A stretch of DNA of 64,000 nucleotides from an uncultured Propionibacterium sp. (GTDB lineage Bacteria > Actinomycetota > Actinomycetes > Propionibacteriales > Propionibacteriaceae). The stretch covers positions 8,014 to 72,013 of the forward strand of contig CALHWB010000016.1 in the NCBI GenBank assembly GCA_938036835.1, given 5' to 3'. The notes beneath the pieces were generated by a model that did not search any database, was not told where the DNA came from, and worked only from the letters and a program-made list of their open reading frames with translations. Within the stretch, counting starts at the first letter, position 1; each line of letters starts with the position of its first letter. Shown piece by piece: positions 49,702-58,344 of the stretch. The position numbers and the translations under genes are program-made.

Positions 49702-50547
49702 TCAACGGCTTATTCCGGCGGGTCTCAGAGCCGTCGCCAGGTCTATTGCGGGTAGGCCGGTGAGCAGTTCCACATTCTCAGTAATAGCGGCCAGGGCGCC
49801 GGTGGCGATGGCGGTGTAGGTGCTCACCCAGGCGTCGTACTGCCAATCGGGTTCGCCCGGCCAGGTGGCGCGGCGTCTCGCGTAGGCCTGTTCGACCGGC
49901 TCGTCCCGGTAGGTGTAATTACGGCCCAGCGCCCGGGTCATCTCTTCGGCCGCCTCGGTCAGCGTCAGGGCGGATGGCCCGGTGAGGGTATAGGTCATAC
50001 CTCGATGCGCGGGTGCCGCGCGCAGTACTGCGGCGGCCGCCCGGGCGATGTCGGCTCTGGCCACGAACGAGCAGCGGCCATCGCCGGCCGGGCCGCAGAG
50101 CACGCCGTCGGCATCGGCGAAGGCGAGCAGCAGGTCGGCATAGAAGTTGTCCCGTAGGATCGTGAAGTCCAGCCCGGAGGCGCGGATCGCGGTCTCGGTA
50201 TGCCAATGGTCCCGGGCAAGGGTGAACTCGGCGTCCGGGGCGGCGGCTGCAAAGCTGGTGTACACCAGATGCCGTACCCCGGCTGCCACGGCGGCCTGCA
50301 CGAAGCTTTCGTGTTCGGCTCGCCGGGTGGCCGATTCACCGGCCGAGACCATCAGCACCACTCGACAGCCGGCCAGGGCCGCGGTCAGCCTCGCTCGTTC
50401 GGCGTAGGCCGCCTGCGCGATCTCGGTATTGGGCAGTCGCGGTGCCCGGGCTGGATCGCGAACCAGCAGTCTCAGCCTGGCCGGCCCGGCAAGCAGCCGG
50501 GCAACCTGACCGCCCAATGCTCCGGTGGCTCCCGAGATGGCTATCAC
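49702..50547 (-). CDS. NmrA-like NAD(P)H-binding SDR family protein
   Basis: 281 residues of the atypical SDR type (QOR2/NmrA/NAD(P)H azoreductase-like): IAISGATGALGGQVARLLAG with the GATGALGG dinucleotide loop, RLLVRDPARAPRL, VVLMVSAGESATRRAEHESF, a HLVYTSFAAAAPDAEF region and LDFTILRDNFYADLL. The GTG at 50547 follows AGGAGG on the minus strand. The frame itself extends far upstream through the neighbouring gene. It overlaps the substrate-binding protein stop by 4 nt and may be co-transcribed with the osmoprotectant transporter. Confidence 0.87.
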   Translation of the reverse strand: MIAISGATGALGGQVARLLAGPARLRLLVRDPARAPRLPNTEIAQAAYAERARLTAALAGCRVVLMVSAGESATRRAEHESFVQAAVAAGVRHLVYTSFAAAAPDAEFTLARDHWHTETAIRASGLDFTILRDNFYADLLLAFADADGVLCGPAGDGRCSFVARADIARAAAAVLRAAPAHRGMTYTLTGPSALTLTEAAEEMTRALGRNYTYRDEPVEQAYARRRATWPGEPDWQYDAWVSTYTAIATGALAAITENVELLTGLPAIDLATALRPAGISR

Positions 50548-51470
50548 TTCGACCTCCTGGCCAGCCAGTCGCTGACGATCTGAGCGGCACCCAGCTGCTC
50601 GTTCACACTGCGGGTATTCAACTCGATCAGATCCTGGGTGGTCAACCGGTCGTTGACCCGCTCGATGGCTTCGGCGGCGGCCGTATCGACGCGCCGAGAC
50701 ACCAGTGGGGTGATGTGCTGCGGCAGGATCAGGTTCTGTGGGTCGGCCAACGAGACCAGCCCCTCGCGGGCAATCGCGGGGTCGGCCGAGTAGATGTTGG
50801 CTAGTTGGACGGTGCCGTCGGTGAGCGCCCGCACGGTCAGCGGGCCGCCGGAATCCTCGACCGGAACCAGTTCGACGCTCACCCCGTAGGTGGCTTGCAG
50901 GCCCGCCGGGCCATAGGGGCGGGATCCGAATTCGCTGTTGGCGGCCACCTTGAGGGGCTGGTCGACATGTGCCAAGTCGGCCAGTGAACCGAGCCGGTAT
51001 TCCTTGGCGAAGGCGCCGGTTACCGTATAGGTGTCCTGGTCGGTTGCCTCGGCCGGCGACAGGACGCGCAGCCCGTCGGGCAGCACATCGGTCAGGGCGG
51101 CCTGGATCTGATCGGCATCGCGGGCGGTGGTCTGCTTGTCGTAGTGCTGTAGCAGGTTGCCGCCATACTCGGGGAGCACGTCGATCCGCCCGGCTGTCAA
51201 TTCGGGCAGATAGATCTCGCGCTGGCCGATCTGGTATTGGCGATCGACCCGGAAGCCGGCCGATTCCAGGGTTTGGGCATATAACTCGGCGATGATCTGG
51301 TTGCTGTAGTACTGCTGGCTGCCGACCACCAGCGCCCGGCCGGCTGCGGAGCCACCGGTGGCTCCCGGGGAGCCTGGCGAGTTTCCGAAGGGATCGTTGT
51401 TGCCGCAACCGGCTAGGCCGATGAGCCCTGCGAGGATGCCCAACTGTCGTCGGGTCAGGTATGCCGTCAT
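50544..51470 (-). CDS. Osmoprotectant (glycine betaine/choline-type) ABC transporter substrate-binding lipoprotein
   Basis: 308 residues, OpuCC/ProX family. Signal peptide with lipobox GLAGC, Gly/Ser linker, then VVGSQQYYSNQIIAELYAQ and RIDVLPEYGGNLLQHY near 95-110, which form the ligand-binding cleft. It binds a quaternary ammonium osmoprotectant outside the membrane. AGGAAGG precedes the ATG. It is the fourth gene in the order ATPase - permease - permease - binding protein - NmrA-like, all on the minus strand. Confidence 0.92.
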   Translation of the reverse strand: MTAYLTRRQLGILAGLIGLAGCGNNDPFGNSPGSPGATGGSAAGRALVVGSQQYYSNQIIAELYAQTLESAGFRVDRQYQIGQREIYLPELTAGRIDVLPEYGGNLLQHYDKQTTARDADQIQAALTDVLPDGLRVLSPAEATDQDTYTVTGAFAKEYRLGSLADLAHVDQPLKVAANSEFGSRPYGPAGLQATYGVSVELVPVEDSGGPLTVRALTDGTVQLANIYSADPAIAREGLVSLADPQNLILPQHITPLVSRRVDTAAAEAIERVNDRLTTQDLIELNTRSVNEQLGAAQIVSDWLARRSK

Positions 51471-51501
51471 GATCGTGACCTTCCTGGTGATGTGGTTGGG
51501 A

Positions 51502-52173
51502 TCAGCGGTGCCGGTCTTTGAGATGGGCCGGCGCGAGCAGCTGCCGAAGCAGCGCGAAACCGAATTCGAAGGCGATGGCTAGGCAGACCACCAGGATCGA
51601 GGATGCCAGCATCTGGGGGTAGTCCTGGGTCTTCAGGCCACGGAACAGCACCCGGCCTAGCCCCCCGGCCCCGACGTAGGCGGCTAGGGTGGCGGTGGAT
51701 ACGACCTGGAGGGTGGCCGAGCGGATCCCGGAGACCAGCAACGGCAGGCCGAGCGGCATCTCGACCAGCCACAGCAGTTGCCATTCGGTCATGCCGTTGG
51801 CCCGGGCGGCATCCCGGGTGGCTGTCTCGATCGCGTCGATTCCGGCGTAGGCGCCCGCCAGGATCGAGGGGATGGCCAGCACCACGAAGGCGATCATCGG
51901 GCCCAGCAGCCCGACACCCAGCAGAATGCCGAGCAGGGTGACCAGTCCCAGGGTGGGTAGGGCCCGGGCCGCCCCGGTGAGGCCGACGATCAAGCCGCGG
52001 CCGTGGCCGCTGTGGCCGATATACCAGCCGGCCGGGATCGCGATCAGGCTGGCCAGTAGCACCGCGATCACCGAATACCAGACATGCTCGCCCAGCCGGG
52101 CACCGAGCCCGACGGTTCCGGTCCAGTTATGCGCATCGGCGAGCCAGCCGAAGGCCTCTCGGAGCAGCCTCAT
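51502..52173 (-). CDS. Osmoprotectant ABC transporter permease
   Basis: 223 residues, OpuCD/ProW-type with five to six helices. The EAA-type coupling loop is DAIETATRDAARANGMTEWQLLWLVEMPLGLPLLVSGIR, read here in pieces around residue 115-150 (ANGMTEWQLLWLVEMPLGLP). It starts at the 4-nt ATGA overlap with the other permease. Gap to the substrate-binding gene is 31 nt. Confidence 0.92.
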   Translation of the reverse strand: MRLLREAFGWLADAHNWTGTVGLGARLGEHVWYSVIAVLLASLIAIPAGWYIGHSGHGRGLIVGLTGAARALPTLGLVTLLGILLGVGLLGPMIAFVVLAIPSILAGAYAGIDAIETATRDAARANGMTEWQLLWLVEMPLGLPLLVSGIRSATLQVVSTATLAAYVGAGGLGRVLFRGLKTQDYPQMLASSILVVCLAIAFEFGFALLRQLLAPAHLKDRHR

Positions 52174-52826
52174 GCGGTTCCCCCGGTGGTTTGGGTGGCT
52201 CGGTGCCAGGGCAGCAGCAGGTGCCCCGCAGCCGCTAGTAGCCGGTCGACCAGCAATGCCAGCATGACGGTGAGCAGCAGGCCGGTGAGGATCTGGGCGA
52301 TGATGTTGCGCTGGAAGCCATCGATGAACAGCAGCCCCAGATTGGCCACTCCGAGCACACCACCGACGGTGACCAACGAGATGGTGCTAACGGAGACCAC
52401 TCGGAGACCGGCCAATAGGGCGGGCCCGGCCAGCGGCAGTTCGACGGCCACGAAGCGATGCCCCGGCCGGTAGCCAAGGGCATCGGCGGCGTCCAGTACC
52501 GCCGGTTCGACGCTGGCTAGTGCATCGGCGGCGGCCGGCACCATCAGCGATAGCCCGTACAGCGTGAGGGCCACGATGATGTTCAGGGGGTCGCGGATGC
52601 CGGTGCCCAGAATCAGCGGTAGGCCAACGAATAGTGGCAGCGAGGGGATGGCGTACAACAGGGCGGACCCGGACAGCAGCGGCCTCCTGAGCCAGCGCAC
52701 CCGAAGCGCTATTTTCCCCAGGGGCAGGGCCAATAGCAGGCTCAGCAGGATCGGCGGGCCCGATAGCAGCAGATGGGCGAAGGTCTGTTCGGCTATCAGA
52801 TCGAGGTTCGCTAATACCCAGTTCAT
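52170..52826 (-). CDS. Osmoprotectant ABC transporter permease
   Basis: 218 residues, OpuCB-type. Helices such as LLLSGPPILLSLLLALPLGKIAL and the coupling segment VLDAADALGYRPGHRFVAVELPLAGPALLAGLR around residues 110-145. It overlaps the ATPase gene by 4 nt and the second permease by 4 nt, so the three are translationally coupled and form a heterodimeric channel with the other permease. Confidence 0.92.
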   Translation of the reverse strand: MNWVLANLDLIAEQTFAHLLLSGPPILLSLLLALPLGKIALRVRWLRRPLLSGSALLYAIPSLPLFVGLPLILGTGIRDPLNIIVALTLYGLSLMVPAAADALASVEPAVLDAADALGYRPGHRFVAVELPLAGPALLAGLRVVSVSTISLVTVGGVLGVANLGLLFIDGFQRNIIAQILTGLLLTVMLALLVDRLLAAAGHLLLPWHRATQTTGGTA

Positions 52827-53650
52827 GACCGCTCCACGGTGGGGGTGAGCCGGCCCGCGGCTCGGCCGTGGGCATCCACGACGATGTCGCCCCGCTCGTT
52901 GGGCTGTAGGTGCAGCAGCCGATCGCCGCGGTCCAGCCCGAGGAAGCTGGTCACGAATTCGTTGGCCGGGGCGGCCATGATCTCGGCGCTGGTGCCCCGT
53001 TGAGCTACCTGGCCGCCCCGGGTGAGGATGACGATCTGGTCGCCCAGCAGCAGGGCCTCGTCGATGTCGTGGGTGACGAACACGATGGTTTTGCCCAACT
53101 CGGCCTGTAGTCTCAGTAGTTCCTGTTGCAGATCCCGGCGTACCAGGGGGTCGACCGCGCCGAAGGGCTCGTCCATCAACAGGATGTTTGGGTCGGGTGC
53201 CAGCGCACGCGCCACCCCGACTCGCTGTTGCTGGCCTCCGGAGAGCTGACTCGGGTATCTGGTGGCCAGGTCGGGGTCCAGGCCAACCAATTCCATCAGT
53301 TCGCTGGCCCGCCGATGGGCTTGGCTGCGGGGTACCCCGGTCAGCCGGGGTACGGTGGCGATGTTGTCGATTACTCTTCGATGCGGCAGCAGCCCGGCGT
53401 GTTGCATGACGTAGCCGATGCGTCGCCGCAGGGCCACCGCGTCGGTTCTCGCGATGTCTTCGCCATCGATCCGTACGCTGCCGCAGGTGGGTTTGACCAT
53501 GCGGTTGATCATGCGCAGGATCGTGGTCTTGCCGCAGCCGGACGAGCCCACCAGGACGCAGGTGCTGTGGGCTGGGATGACTGCGTTGAACTGGTCTACC
53601 GCGGTGGTGCCGTCGGGGTACCGCTTCGTTACATGGTCGAGCTCGATCAC
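52823..53650 (-). CDS. Osmoprotectant ABC transporter ATP-binding protein
   Basis: 275 residues, OpuCA-type: Walker A VGSSGCGKTT (about 34-43), signature LSGGQQQRVGVARAL (about 132), Walker B ILLMDEPFGAVDP (about 153), and switch His in VFVTHDIDEAL. A short C-terminal extension lacks the CBS pair typical of many OpuCA proteins. GTG 53650 follows AGGAGA at 8 nt, so I prefer it over ATG 53668 six codons earlier and the far upstream ATG. It powers the two permeases. Confidence 0.92.
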   Translation of the reverse strand: MIELDHVTKRYPDGTTAVDQFNAVIPAHSTCVLVGSSGCGKTTILRMINRMVKPTCGSVRIDGEDIARTDAVALRRRIGYVMQHAGLLPHRRVIDNIATVPRLTGVPRSQAHRRASELMELVGLDPDLATRYPSQLSGGQQQRVGVARALAPDPNILLMDEPFGAVDPLVRRDLQQELLRLQAELGKTIVFVTHDIDEALLLGDQIVILTRGGQVAQRGTSAEIMAAPANEFVTSFLGLDRGDRLLHLQPNERGDIVVDAHGRAAGRLTPTVERS

Positions 53651-54019
53651 CGATCGTCTCCTGTCCATCGGGTTAACCAACCGTAACCACCAAGGCCGCG
53701 GCAATCCATCACCGCGGCCCGTGGCGGCCCGCAGGAGATCACGAGGCGGTCGGCTCGCCGAGTTGGTCGGTCTACTCTGGCGTGGCACGCAGGTCTATGC
53801 CTTCGCCCGGCTGCTGGCGGGTGGGCTAGATGACTTCTGTGGCGTGGCCGGCCAGGGTCCAAAACAATGCTGCACCTGATAACTTCTCAGCAATGCCCCC
53901 GTGTGGCGGGTTGAAGTAGGCGAAACCTTGTGATGTTCTGAGAGAAATTAAGGATCGATGCTTCATCGGTCGCAGATGAGCGCGGGCCGTGCGTCCGCAC
54001 CGTACGAGGAGTCCCCAAC
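53651..54019. other. 369-nt gap between osmoprotectant operon and LGFP/NlpC gene
   Basis: No gene supported. The right half is less GC-rich and probably holds the divergent promoters, but no clear -35/-10 pair stands out. I looked for a c-di-AMP type riboswitch, as is frequent before cell-wall hydrolases, and did not recognise one. Confidence 0.5.
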
Positions 54020-55471
54020 TTGGCAGTTCGAAATCGCGCTCTGGCCTGGTTGCAGTCATCTGCAGCCGTGCTGGCCGTGGCTTGCACGCTGATCTGGCAA
54101 CCGGTCGCTGTCTCGCGGGCGGAAGAGACCATCCCGGCCCCGGTTCCTGGGCCGTCGGCTTCTGCGCAGTCCGCGACTCCGAGCGGATCGGCCGTTCCCG
54201 ACGATCCGCCGGCTCCCGGCGAGTCGGCCGCGCCAGGTCCTACTCAGGCCACCGAGCAGACCGGCCCAGCCGGAACTCCCGTAGTCGCCGAGTCCGTTGA
54301 ATCGAGCGGCTCGGTTTTCGCGTCGGGTTCTGGATCGTTTGTGGTTAAGAACGGTTTCTTGACCTACTATCGGGCGAGCGGCGCGCAAACCGGTGCCTTG
54401 GGCTATCCCTTATCCGGGGAGATTCCCACTGCCAACGGCGGGGTGTGCCAGGTTTTCCAGGGTGGCACCTTGTGGTGGTCGCCGCATACCGATGTGGTGC
54501 TGACCCGTAACGGCATGCATTCGGAGTATCAACGGCTCGGTTTCGAATCCGGTCAGTTGGGTTACCCCACCGGCGATGAGCGCGCCACCCATGGTGGCTA
54601 TGTGCAGATCTTCCAGGGTGGCACATTGTGGTACCGGAATGGTGTGGTCTATTTGACCAAGTCCGGTTTCGATAACTATGTCCGTGGTCAGGGGCTGGAC
54701 TGGGGACAGTTGGGTTTCCCGGTCACCGATGAAGGAGCCGCTCGGGACGGTGGTGCCTGGCAGCGATTCGAGAATGGTCTGCTGATGTGGCATCGCTTCA
54801 CCGATGTCGCCAAGGTGAGTAACGGCTTCGGCCAGTACTTTGCCGGGCAGGGTCACGAGTGGGGTCAGCTTGGCTACCCGGTGGGGGACGAGCGGGCCAC
54901 GCGCGATGGCGGGCGCGTGCAGGACTTCCAGAATGGCGTCTTGTTCTGGAGCGCCGGCAGCGATGTGCACAAGACGATGAACGGTTTCCGGTCTGCCTAT
55001 GGCCAGCGCGGGTGGGAATGGAGCTGGCTGGGCTACCCAGCCAGTGAGGAGTATTGGAACGGAGTCGGTGTGGTGCAGGATTTCCAGGGTGGCACCATGT
55101 ACTACGACCGCGTCGGGCTGACCGTGACCCCCGGTACCAGGGCGCTCGAGTGGGGTTATACCCAACTGGGCAAGCCCTATGCGATGGGCGCGACCGGCCC
55201 GAATGCCTATGACTGCTCCGGGTTCACCCAGGCGGCATTTGGCGCGGTCGGGGTTTCCATCCCGCGCACATCCTATTCGCAACCTACCGCGGGTATCTCG
55301 GTGCCGTACGAATCGCTGGAGCCCGGTGACCTGGTGTTTTCCTACGGTTATGGGCATGTTGCCATCTATGCGGGTGATGGCAAGGTGATCAATGCGCTCA
55401 GCTATGGCACGCCGTTGAGTATCACTCCGCTCTACGGTGGGTTCAGCGGGGCGGTTCGTGTGGTGCGTTGA
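54020..55471 (+). CDS. Secreted LGFP-repeat NlpC/P60 peptidoglycan hydrolase
   Basis: 483 residues. Signal peptide (about 1-35, ending SRAEE), a Pro/Ser/Ala-rich linker, about five tandem LGFP-type repeats of about 50 residues (LGYPLSGE, LGYPTGDERAT, LGFPVTDEGA, LGYPVGDERAT, LGYPASEE), then a C-terminal NlpC/P60 domain: catalytic Cys399 in DCSGF, His446 in GHVAIY. LGFP repeats attach proteins to the cell wall or arabinogalactan-like layers; the NlpC/P60 domain cuts peptide stems. The start is TTG 54020 after GAGGAG. A long hairpin follows. Confidence 0.9.
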   Translation: MAVRNRALAWLQSSAAVLAVACTLIWQPVAVSRAEETIPAPVPGPSASAQSATPSGSAVPDDPPAPGESAAPGPTQATEQTGPAGTPVVAESVESSGSVFASGSGSFVVKNGFLTYYRASGAQTGALGYPLSGEIPTANGGVCQVFQGGTLWWSPHTDVVLTRNGMHSEYQRLGFESGQLGYPTGDERATHGGYVQIFQGGTLWYRNGVVYLTKSGFDNYVRGQGLDWGQLGFPVTDEGAARDGGAWQRFENGLLMWHRFTDVAKVSNGFGQYFAGQGHEWGQLGYPVGDERATRDGGRVQDFQNGVLFWSAGSDVHKTMNGFRSAYGQRGWEWSWLGYPASEEYWNGVGVVQDFQGGTMYYDRVGLTVTPGTRALEWGYTQLGKPYAMGATGPNAYDCSGFTQAAFGAVGVSIPRTSYSQPTAGISVPYESLEPGDLVFSYGYGHVAIYAGDGKVINALSYGTPLSITPLYGGFSGAVRVVR

Positions 55472-55486
55472 CCGTTTGGGCCGGCA

Positions 55487-55539
55487 CCAATAGGGGTTCC
55501 GGCCGCCGTCCACTGGACGGGGGCCGGAACCCCTATTGG
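55487..55539 (+). terminator. Very long hairpin after the NlpC/P60 gene
   Basis: The 18-bp stem (55487-55504 with 55522-55539) encloses a second stem CCGTCC-ACT-GGACGG, giving a near-continuous 24-bp stem. No T-run follows. It probably ends or protects the cell-wall hydrolase transcript. Confidence 0.7.
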
Positions 55540-55546
55540 GCTGCCC

Positions 55547-55552
55547 TACCCT
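55547..55552 (+). promoter_or_regulatory. -10 box, leaderless start of the flavin oxidoreductase gene
   Basis: TACCCT ends 6 nt before ATG 55559. Confidence 0.4.
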
Positions 55553-55558
55553 GAGGCC

Positions 55559-56653
55559 ATGGTGCACCTCTTCGAGCCGATCGCACTGCGCGATGTGGTC
55601 GTCAACAATCGTGCCTGGGTGGCGCCGATGTGCCAGTTCTCGGTGGAGGCGCGGGATGGGGCGCCCACCGACTGGCATCTGGTGCATCTGGGGTCGCGCG
55701 CGGTGGGTGGCTTCGGGTTGGTCATGACCGAGGCTACTGCGGTTACTCCGGAGGGCCGGATCACCCCCCAGGACGTTGGGCTATGGAATGATCGGCAGGT
55801 CGCCGCTTGGCGTTCGATAACCGGGTTTGTGCATACCCAGGACGCTCGGATAGGTGTGCAGTTGGCTCATGCCGGCCGCAAAGCCAGCACGTTTAGGCCC
55901 TGGGAGGCCAATGACCGGCGCACCGTTGGGGAACAGGATGGCGGCTGGCAGACCGTTGCGCCAGCCGATGTCGCCTTTCCCGGTCTGGCCGTTCCCCGAG
56001 GCCTGGATCGGCCGGGTATCGCCGAGGTGGTGGCGCAGTTCGCTGCTGCCGCGGCGCGAGCCGAGGCGGCCGGATTCGATCTCATTGAATTGCATGCCGC
56101 GCACGGCTATTTGTTGCACCAATTCTTGTCACCGTTGGCGAATCTGCGCTCGGACGAGTATGGCGGCGATTTTGCGGGTCGCACGCGTATCGTGTTCGAG
56201 GTCGTGGATGCCGTCCGCGCGGTGTGGCCGGTGCACAAGCCGTTGTTCATCCGGCTATCGGCCACCGACTGGCTGCCTGGCGGCTGGGATATCGCCCAAA
56301 CCAGCGAGTTGGCGCGCAGACTCAAGGGGCATGGGGTGGATCTGTTCGATATTTCCAGCGGGGGTTTGCTGCCCACCGAGGATGTCTCGATCGATCCCGG
56401 GTACCAGACCGGTTTCGCCAGGGAGGTCCGGGCCTGCGGTGGGGTGCCGACGGCCGCGGCCGGGCTGATCACCGACCCGGAGCAGGCGGAGGGTCATCTT
56501 ATCGAGGGCGATGCCGATGCCATCATGTTCGGGCGTGCGGCTTTGCGCGAACCCTATTGGGCGCTGAAGGCCGCTCAGCGTCTGCGATACTCGAATTGGC
56601 GCACCAACCTGCCGGTGCAGTATGAGCCGGCAACTACCGTCGCCGACGATTGA
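55559..56653 (+). CDS. NADH:flavin oxidoreductase (old yellow enzyme, YqjM-like)
   Basis: 364 residues, FMN-dependent ene-reductase. VVNNRAWVAPMCQFSVEARDG carries the conserved Cys of YqjM-type enzymes (Cys at about 25 in PMCQF), then GRKASTFRPW near 103 and DLIELHAAHGYLLHQFLSPLAN near 165 with the His pair that binds the substrate carbonyl. Reduces activated alkenes such as enones; physiological substrate unknown. No RBS, but a -10 box 6 nt before the ATG. Confidence 0.92.
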   Translation: MVHLFEPIALRDVVVNNRAWVAPMCQFSVEARDGAPTDWHLVHLGSRAVGGFGLVMTEATAVTPEGRITPQDVGLWNDRQVAAWRSITGFVHTQDARIGVQLAHAGRKASTFRPWEANDRRTVGEQDGGWQTVAPADVAFPGLAVPRGLDRPGIAEVVAQFAAAAARAEAAGFDLIELHAAHGYLLHQFLSPLANLRSDEYGGDFAGRTRIVFEVVDAVRAVWPVHKPLFIRLSATDWLPGGWDIAQTSELARRLKGHGVDLFDISSGGLLPTEDVSIDPGYQTGFAREVRACGGVPTAAAGLITDPEQAEGHLIEGDADAIMFGRAALREPYWALKAAQRLRYSNWRTNLPVQYEPATTVADD

Positions 56654-56703
56654 TTTGTTGTCCCCGCATCCTGACCCGGTCGGGGCGATTCGAGAGGGTG
56701 AGG

Positions 56704-57513
56704 ATGGTCTACCGGCTGTTCGCTAGCGATTTCGACGACACCTTGGTGCCCATCGGACGGGATCTGTCGGCACCCAACCGGGCGGCGATCAGACGGGTAC
56801 GGGACGCGGGAATCCGGTTCGCCATAGCCTCCGGGCGTTGCAGCTATGGGTTGCTGGCGAACGCCAGACGCCATGGCATCGATATCCCCGGGCTTTACCT
56901 GATCGGGTTCAATGGCGCCGAGGTGAGTCAGGCCTGGGATGGCAGGCTGCTGTTCTCGCAGCGCATCGAGCTGGCGGTGGCCCGTCGGGCGGCGCGGTTT
57001 GCGGCCGGTTTCCCCGTTGCCGTGATGGTGCCCGAGGGCAGCCGGGTGTTTTCCAATCGGCCCGACAATTTTGCGGTGGTCTTCGAGACCACCGCCAACC
57101 AGACCACCCCGGTGCTGATGACCGATATGTCGAAGATCGATTTCGAACCCGGCAAGTTGCTGTTTGGTGGCGAACGGGCTCCGCTTGAGGAACTGGCCGC
57201 CGGGCTGCGGGCCGAGTTCGGTGGGTTGGCCGAGGTCTTGTTCTCGGCGGATTTCTTGCTGGAGTTCAATGCCAGGGGCGTCACCAAGGGCGGTGCCCTC
57301 ACCGGGTTGTGCGCGGCACTCGGCATCGATGTGGCCGAGTCGGTCGCCATGGGAGACAACCACAATGACATCGCCTTGGTCGAGGCGGCGGGCCTGGGAA
57401 TCGCGGTGGGCAACGCGGTGCCCGAGTTGCAGGCGGTCGCCGATCGGGTCACCGTGCCCTGCACCGAGGACGCTGTGGCGCACGTTCTGAATGAGCTGTT
57501 CCCGCCAGACTGA
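56704..57513 (+). CDS. HAD family hydrolase (Cof-type sugar phosphatase)
   Basis: 269 residues of the Cof/YbiV HAD-IIB group. Motif I FDDTLVP (about 9-15), motif II ASGR, motif III Lys in VTKGGALTGL near 199, motif IV GDNHNDIALVE near 222. The cap domain lies between residues 85 and 190. Such enzymes dephosphorylate sugar phosphates or flavin precursors. GGGTGAGG precedes ATG 56704. The gene is convergent with msrA. Confidence 0.9.
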   Translation: MVYRLFASDFDDTLVPIGRDLSAPNRAAIRRVRDAGIRFAIASGRCSYGLLANARRHGIDIPGLYLIGFNGAEVSQAWDGRLLFSQRIELAVARRAARFAAGFPVAVMVPEGSRVFSNRPDNFAVVFETTANQTTPVLMTDMSKIDFEPGKLLFGGERAPLEELAAGLRAEFGGLAEVLFSADFLLEFNARGVTKGGALTGLCAALGIDVAESVAMGDNHNDIALVEAAGLGIAVGNAVPELQAVADRVTVPCTEDAVAHVLNELFPPD

Positions 57514-57723
57514 GCGTCCAGGTTGATTGGTCCCGAAACCGCCCGGGTGCGGCCGCGGCCATCCGGGTGCCGCCGGCCGGATGCGCTGCCTCGATCCGGT
57601 CGGCGAGCCACGGCGTCACCGAGTAGGGCGGCACCAGGCATGGTATTCCCTGCCAGATCGGGGTGCCGGCCGGCGCATCTGCCGGGGATGGCAGATCGCG
57701 CACACCCCGATTCTCCGTAGCGG

Positions 57724-58344
57724 CTACGGGATTGGGCAAGCCACTCCGGTGCGGCTGTGGCAGTCGTAGCCCTTCGGGTTGGCTATCAGATACTGCTGGT
57801 GGTATTCCTCGGCCCAGAACCATTCGGTGGCCGGCGCCAGCTCGGTGGTTATGGCGCCGAAACCGGCCGCCGTCAATGCCGCCTGGTAGCCGTTGAGCAC
57901 CTGCTGGGCTGTGGTCAGCTGGGCGTCGCAGGTGTAGAAGATCGCCGAACGGTATTGCGTCCCGATGTCGTTGCCCTGTCTGTCGCCCTGGGTAGGGTCG
58001 TGGTGCTCGAAGAAGACCTGCAGCAGTTCCCGGTAGCCGATGCGGTCTGGGTCGAAGACCACCCGGACCGTCTCGGCGTGACCGGTCCGGCCGGTGCAGA
58101 CCTGGCGATAGTCCGGGTCGGGTGTGGTGCCGCCCAGGTAGCCGACTGCGGTCGAAACCACGCCCGGCAGTTGCCAGAACACCTTCTCGGCGCCCCAGAA
58201 GCAGCCGAGCGCGAAGTAGGCGATCTCGGTGCCCGGGTGGTCGGCGGCCAGCGCGGTGCCGAATACCCGGTGCAGCATGGCTGCCGGTCCCGATCGGGGT
58301 AGCAACCGGGCCACCCGCCAGCGTGGCTGGGGTCGTTGGTTCAT
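57724..58344 (-). CDS. msrA: Peptide-methionine (S)-S-oxide reductase MsrA
   Basis: 206 residues; repairs S-sulfoxide of methionine. Catalytic Cys48 is in GCFWGAEKVF, followed by GYLGGTTPDPDYRQVCTGRTGHAE (split: GYLGGTTPD; YRQVCTGRTGHAE) and YHQQYLIANPKGYDCH near 185, with resolving Cys residues at the end (YDCHSRTGVACPIP). An N-terminal extension of about 37 residues is longer than in E. coli-type short forms. It overlaps the patatin gene by 4 nt. Confidence 0.95.
   Translation of the reverse strand: MNQRPQPRWRVARLLPRSGPAAMLHRVFGTALAADHPGTEIAYFALGCFWGAEKVFWQLPGVVSTAVGYLGGTTPDPDYRQVCTGRTGHAETVRVVFDPDRIGYRELLQVFFEHHDPTQGDRQGNDIGTQYRSAIFYTCDAQLTTAQQVLNGYQAALTAAGFGAITTELAPATEWFWAEEYHQQYLIANPKGYDCHSRTGVACPIP

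Noticed and set aside
53830..54019. c-di-AMP (ydaO-type) riboswitch before the NlpC/P60 gene
   Set aside because: Expected from gene type, but the conserved segments of that class are not visible.
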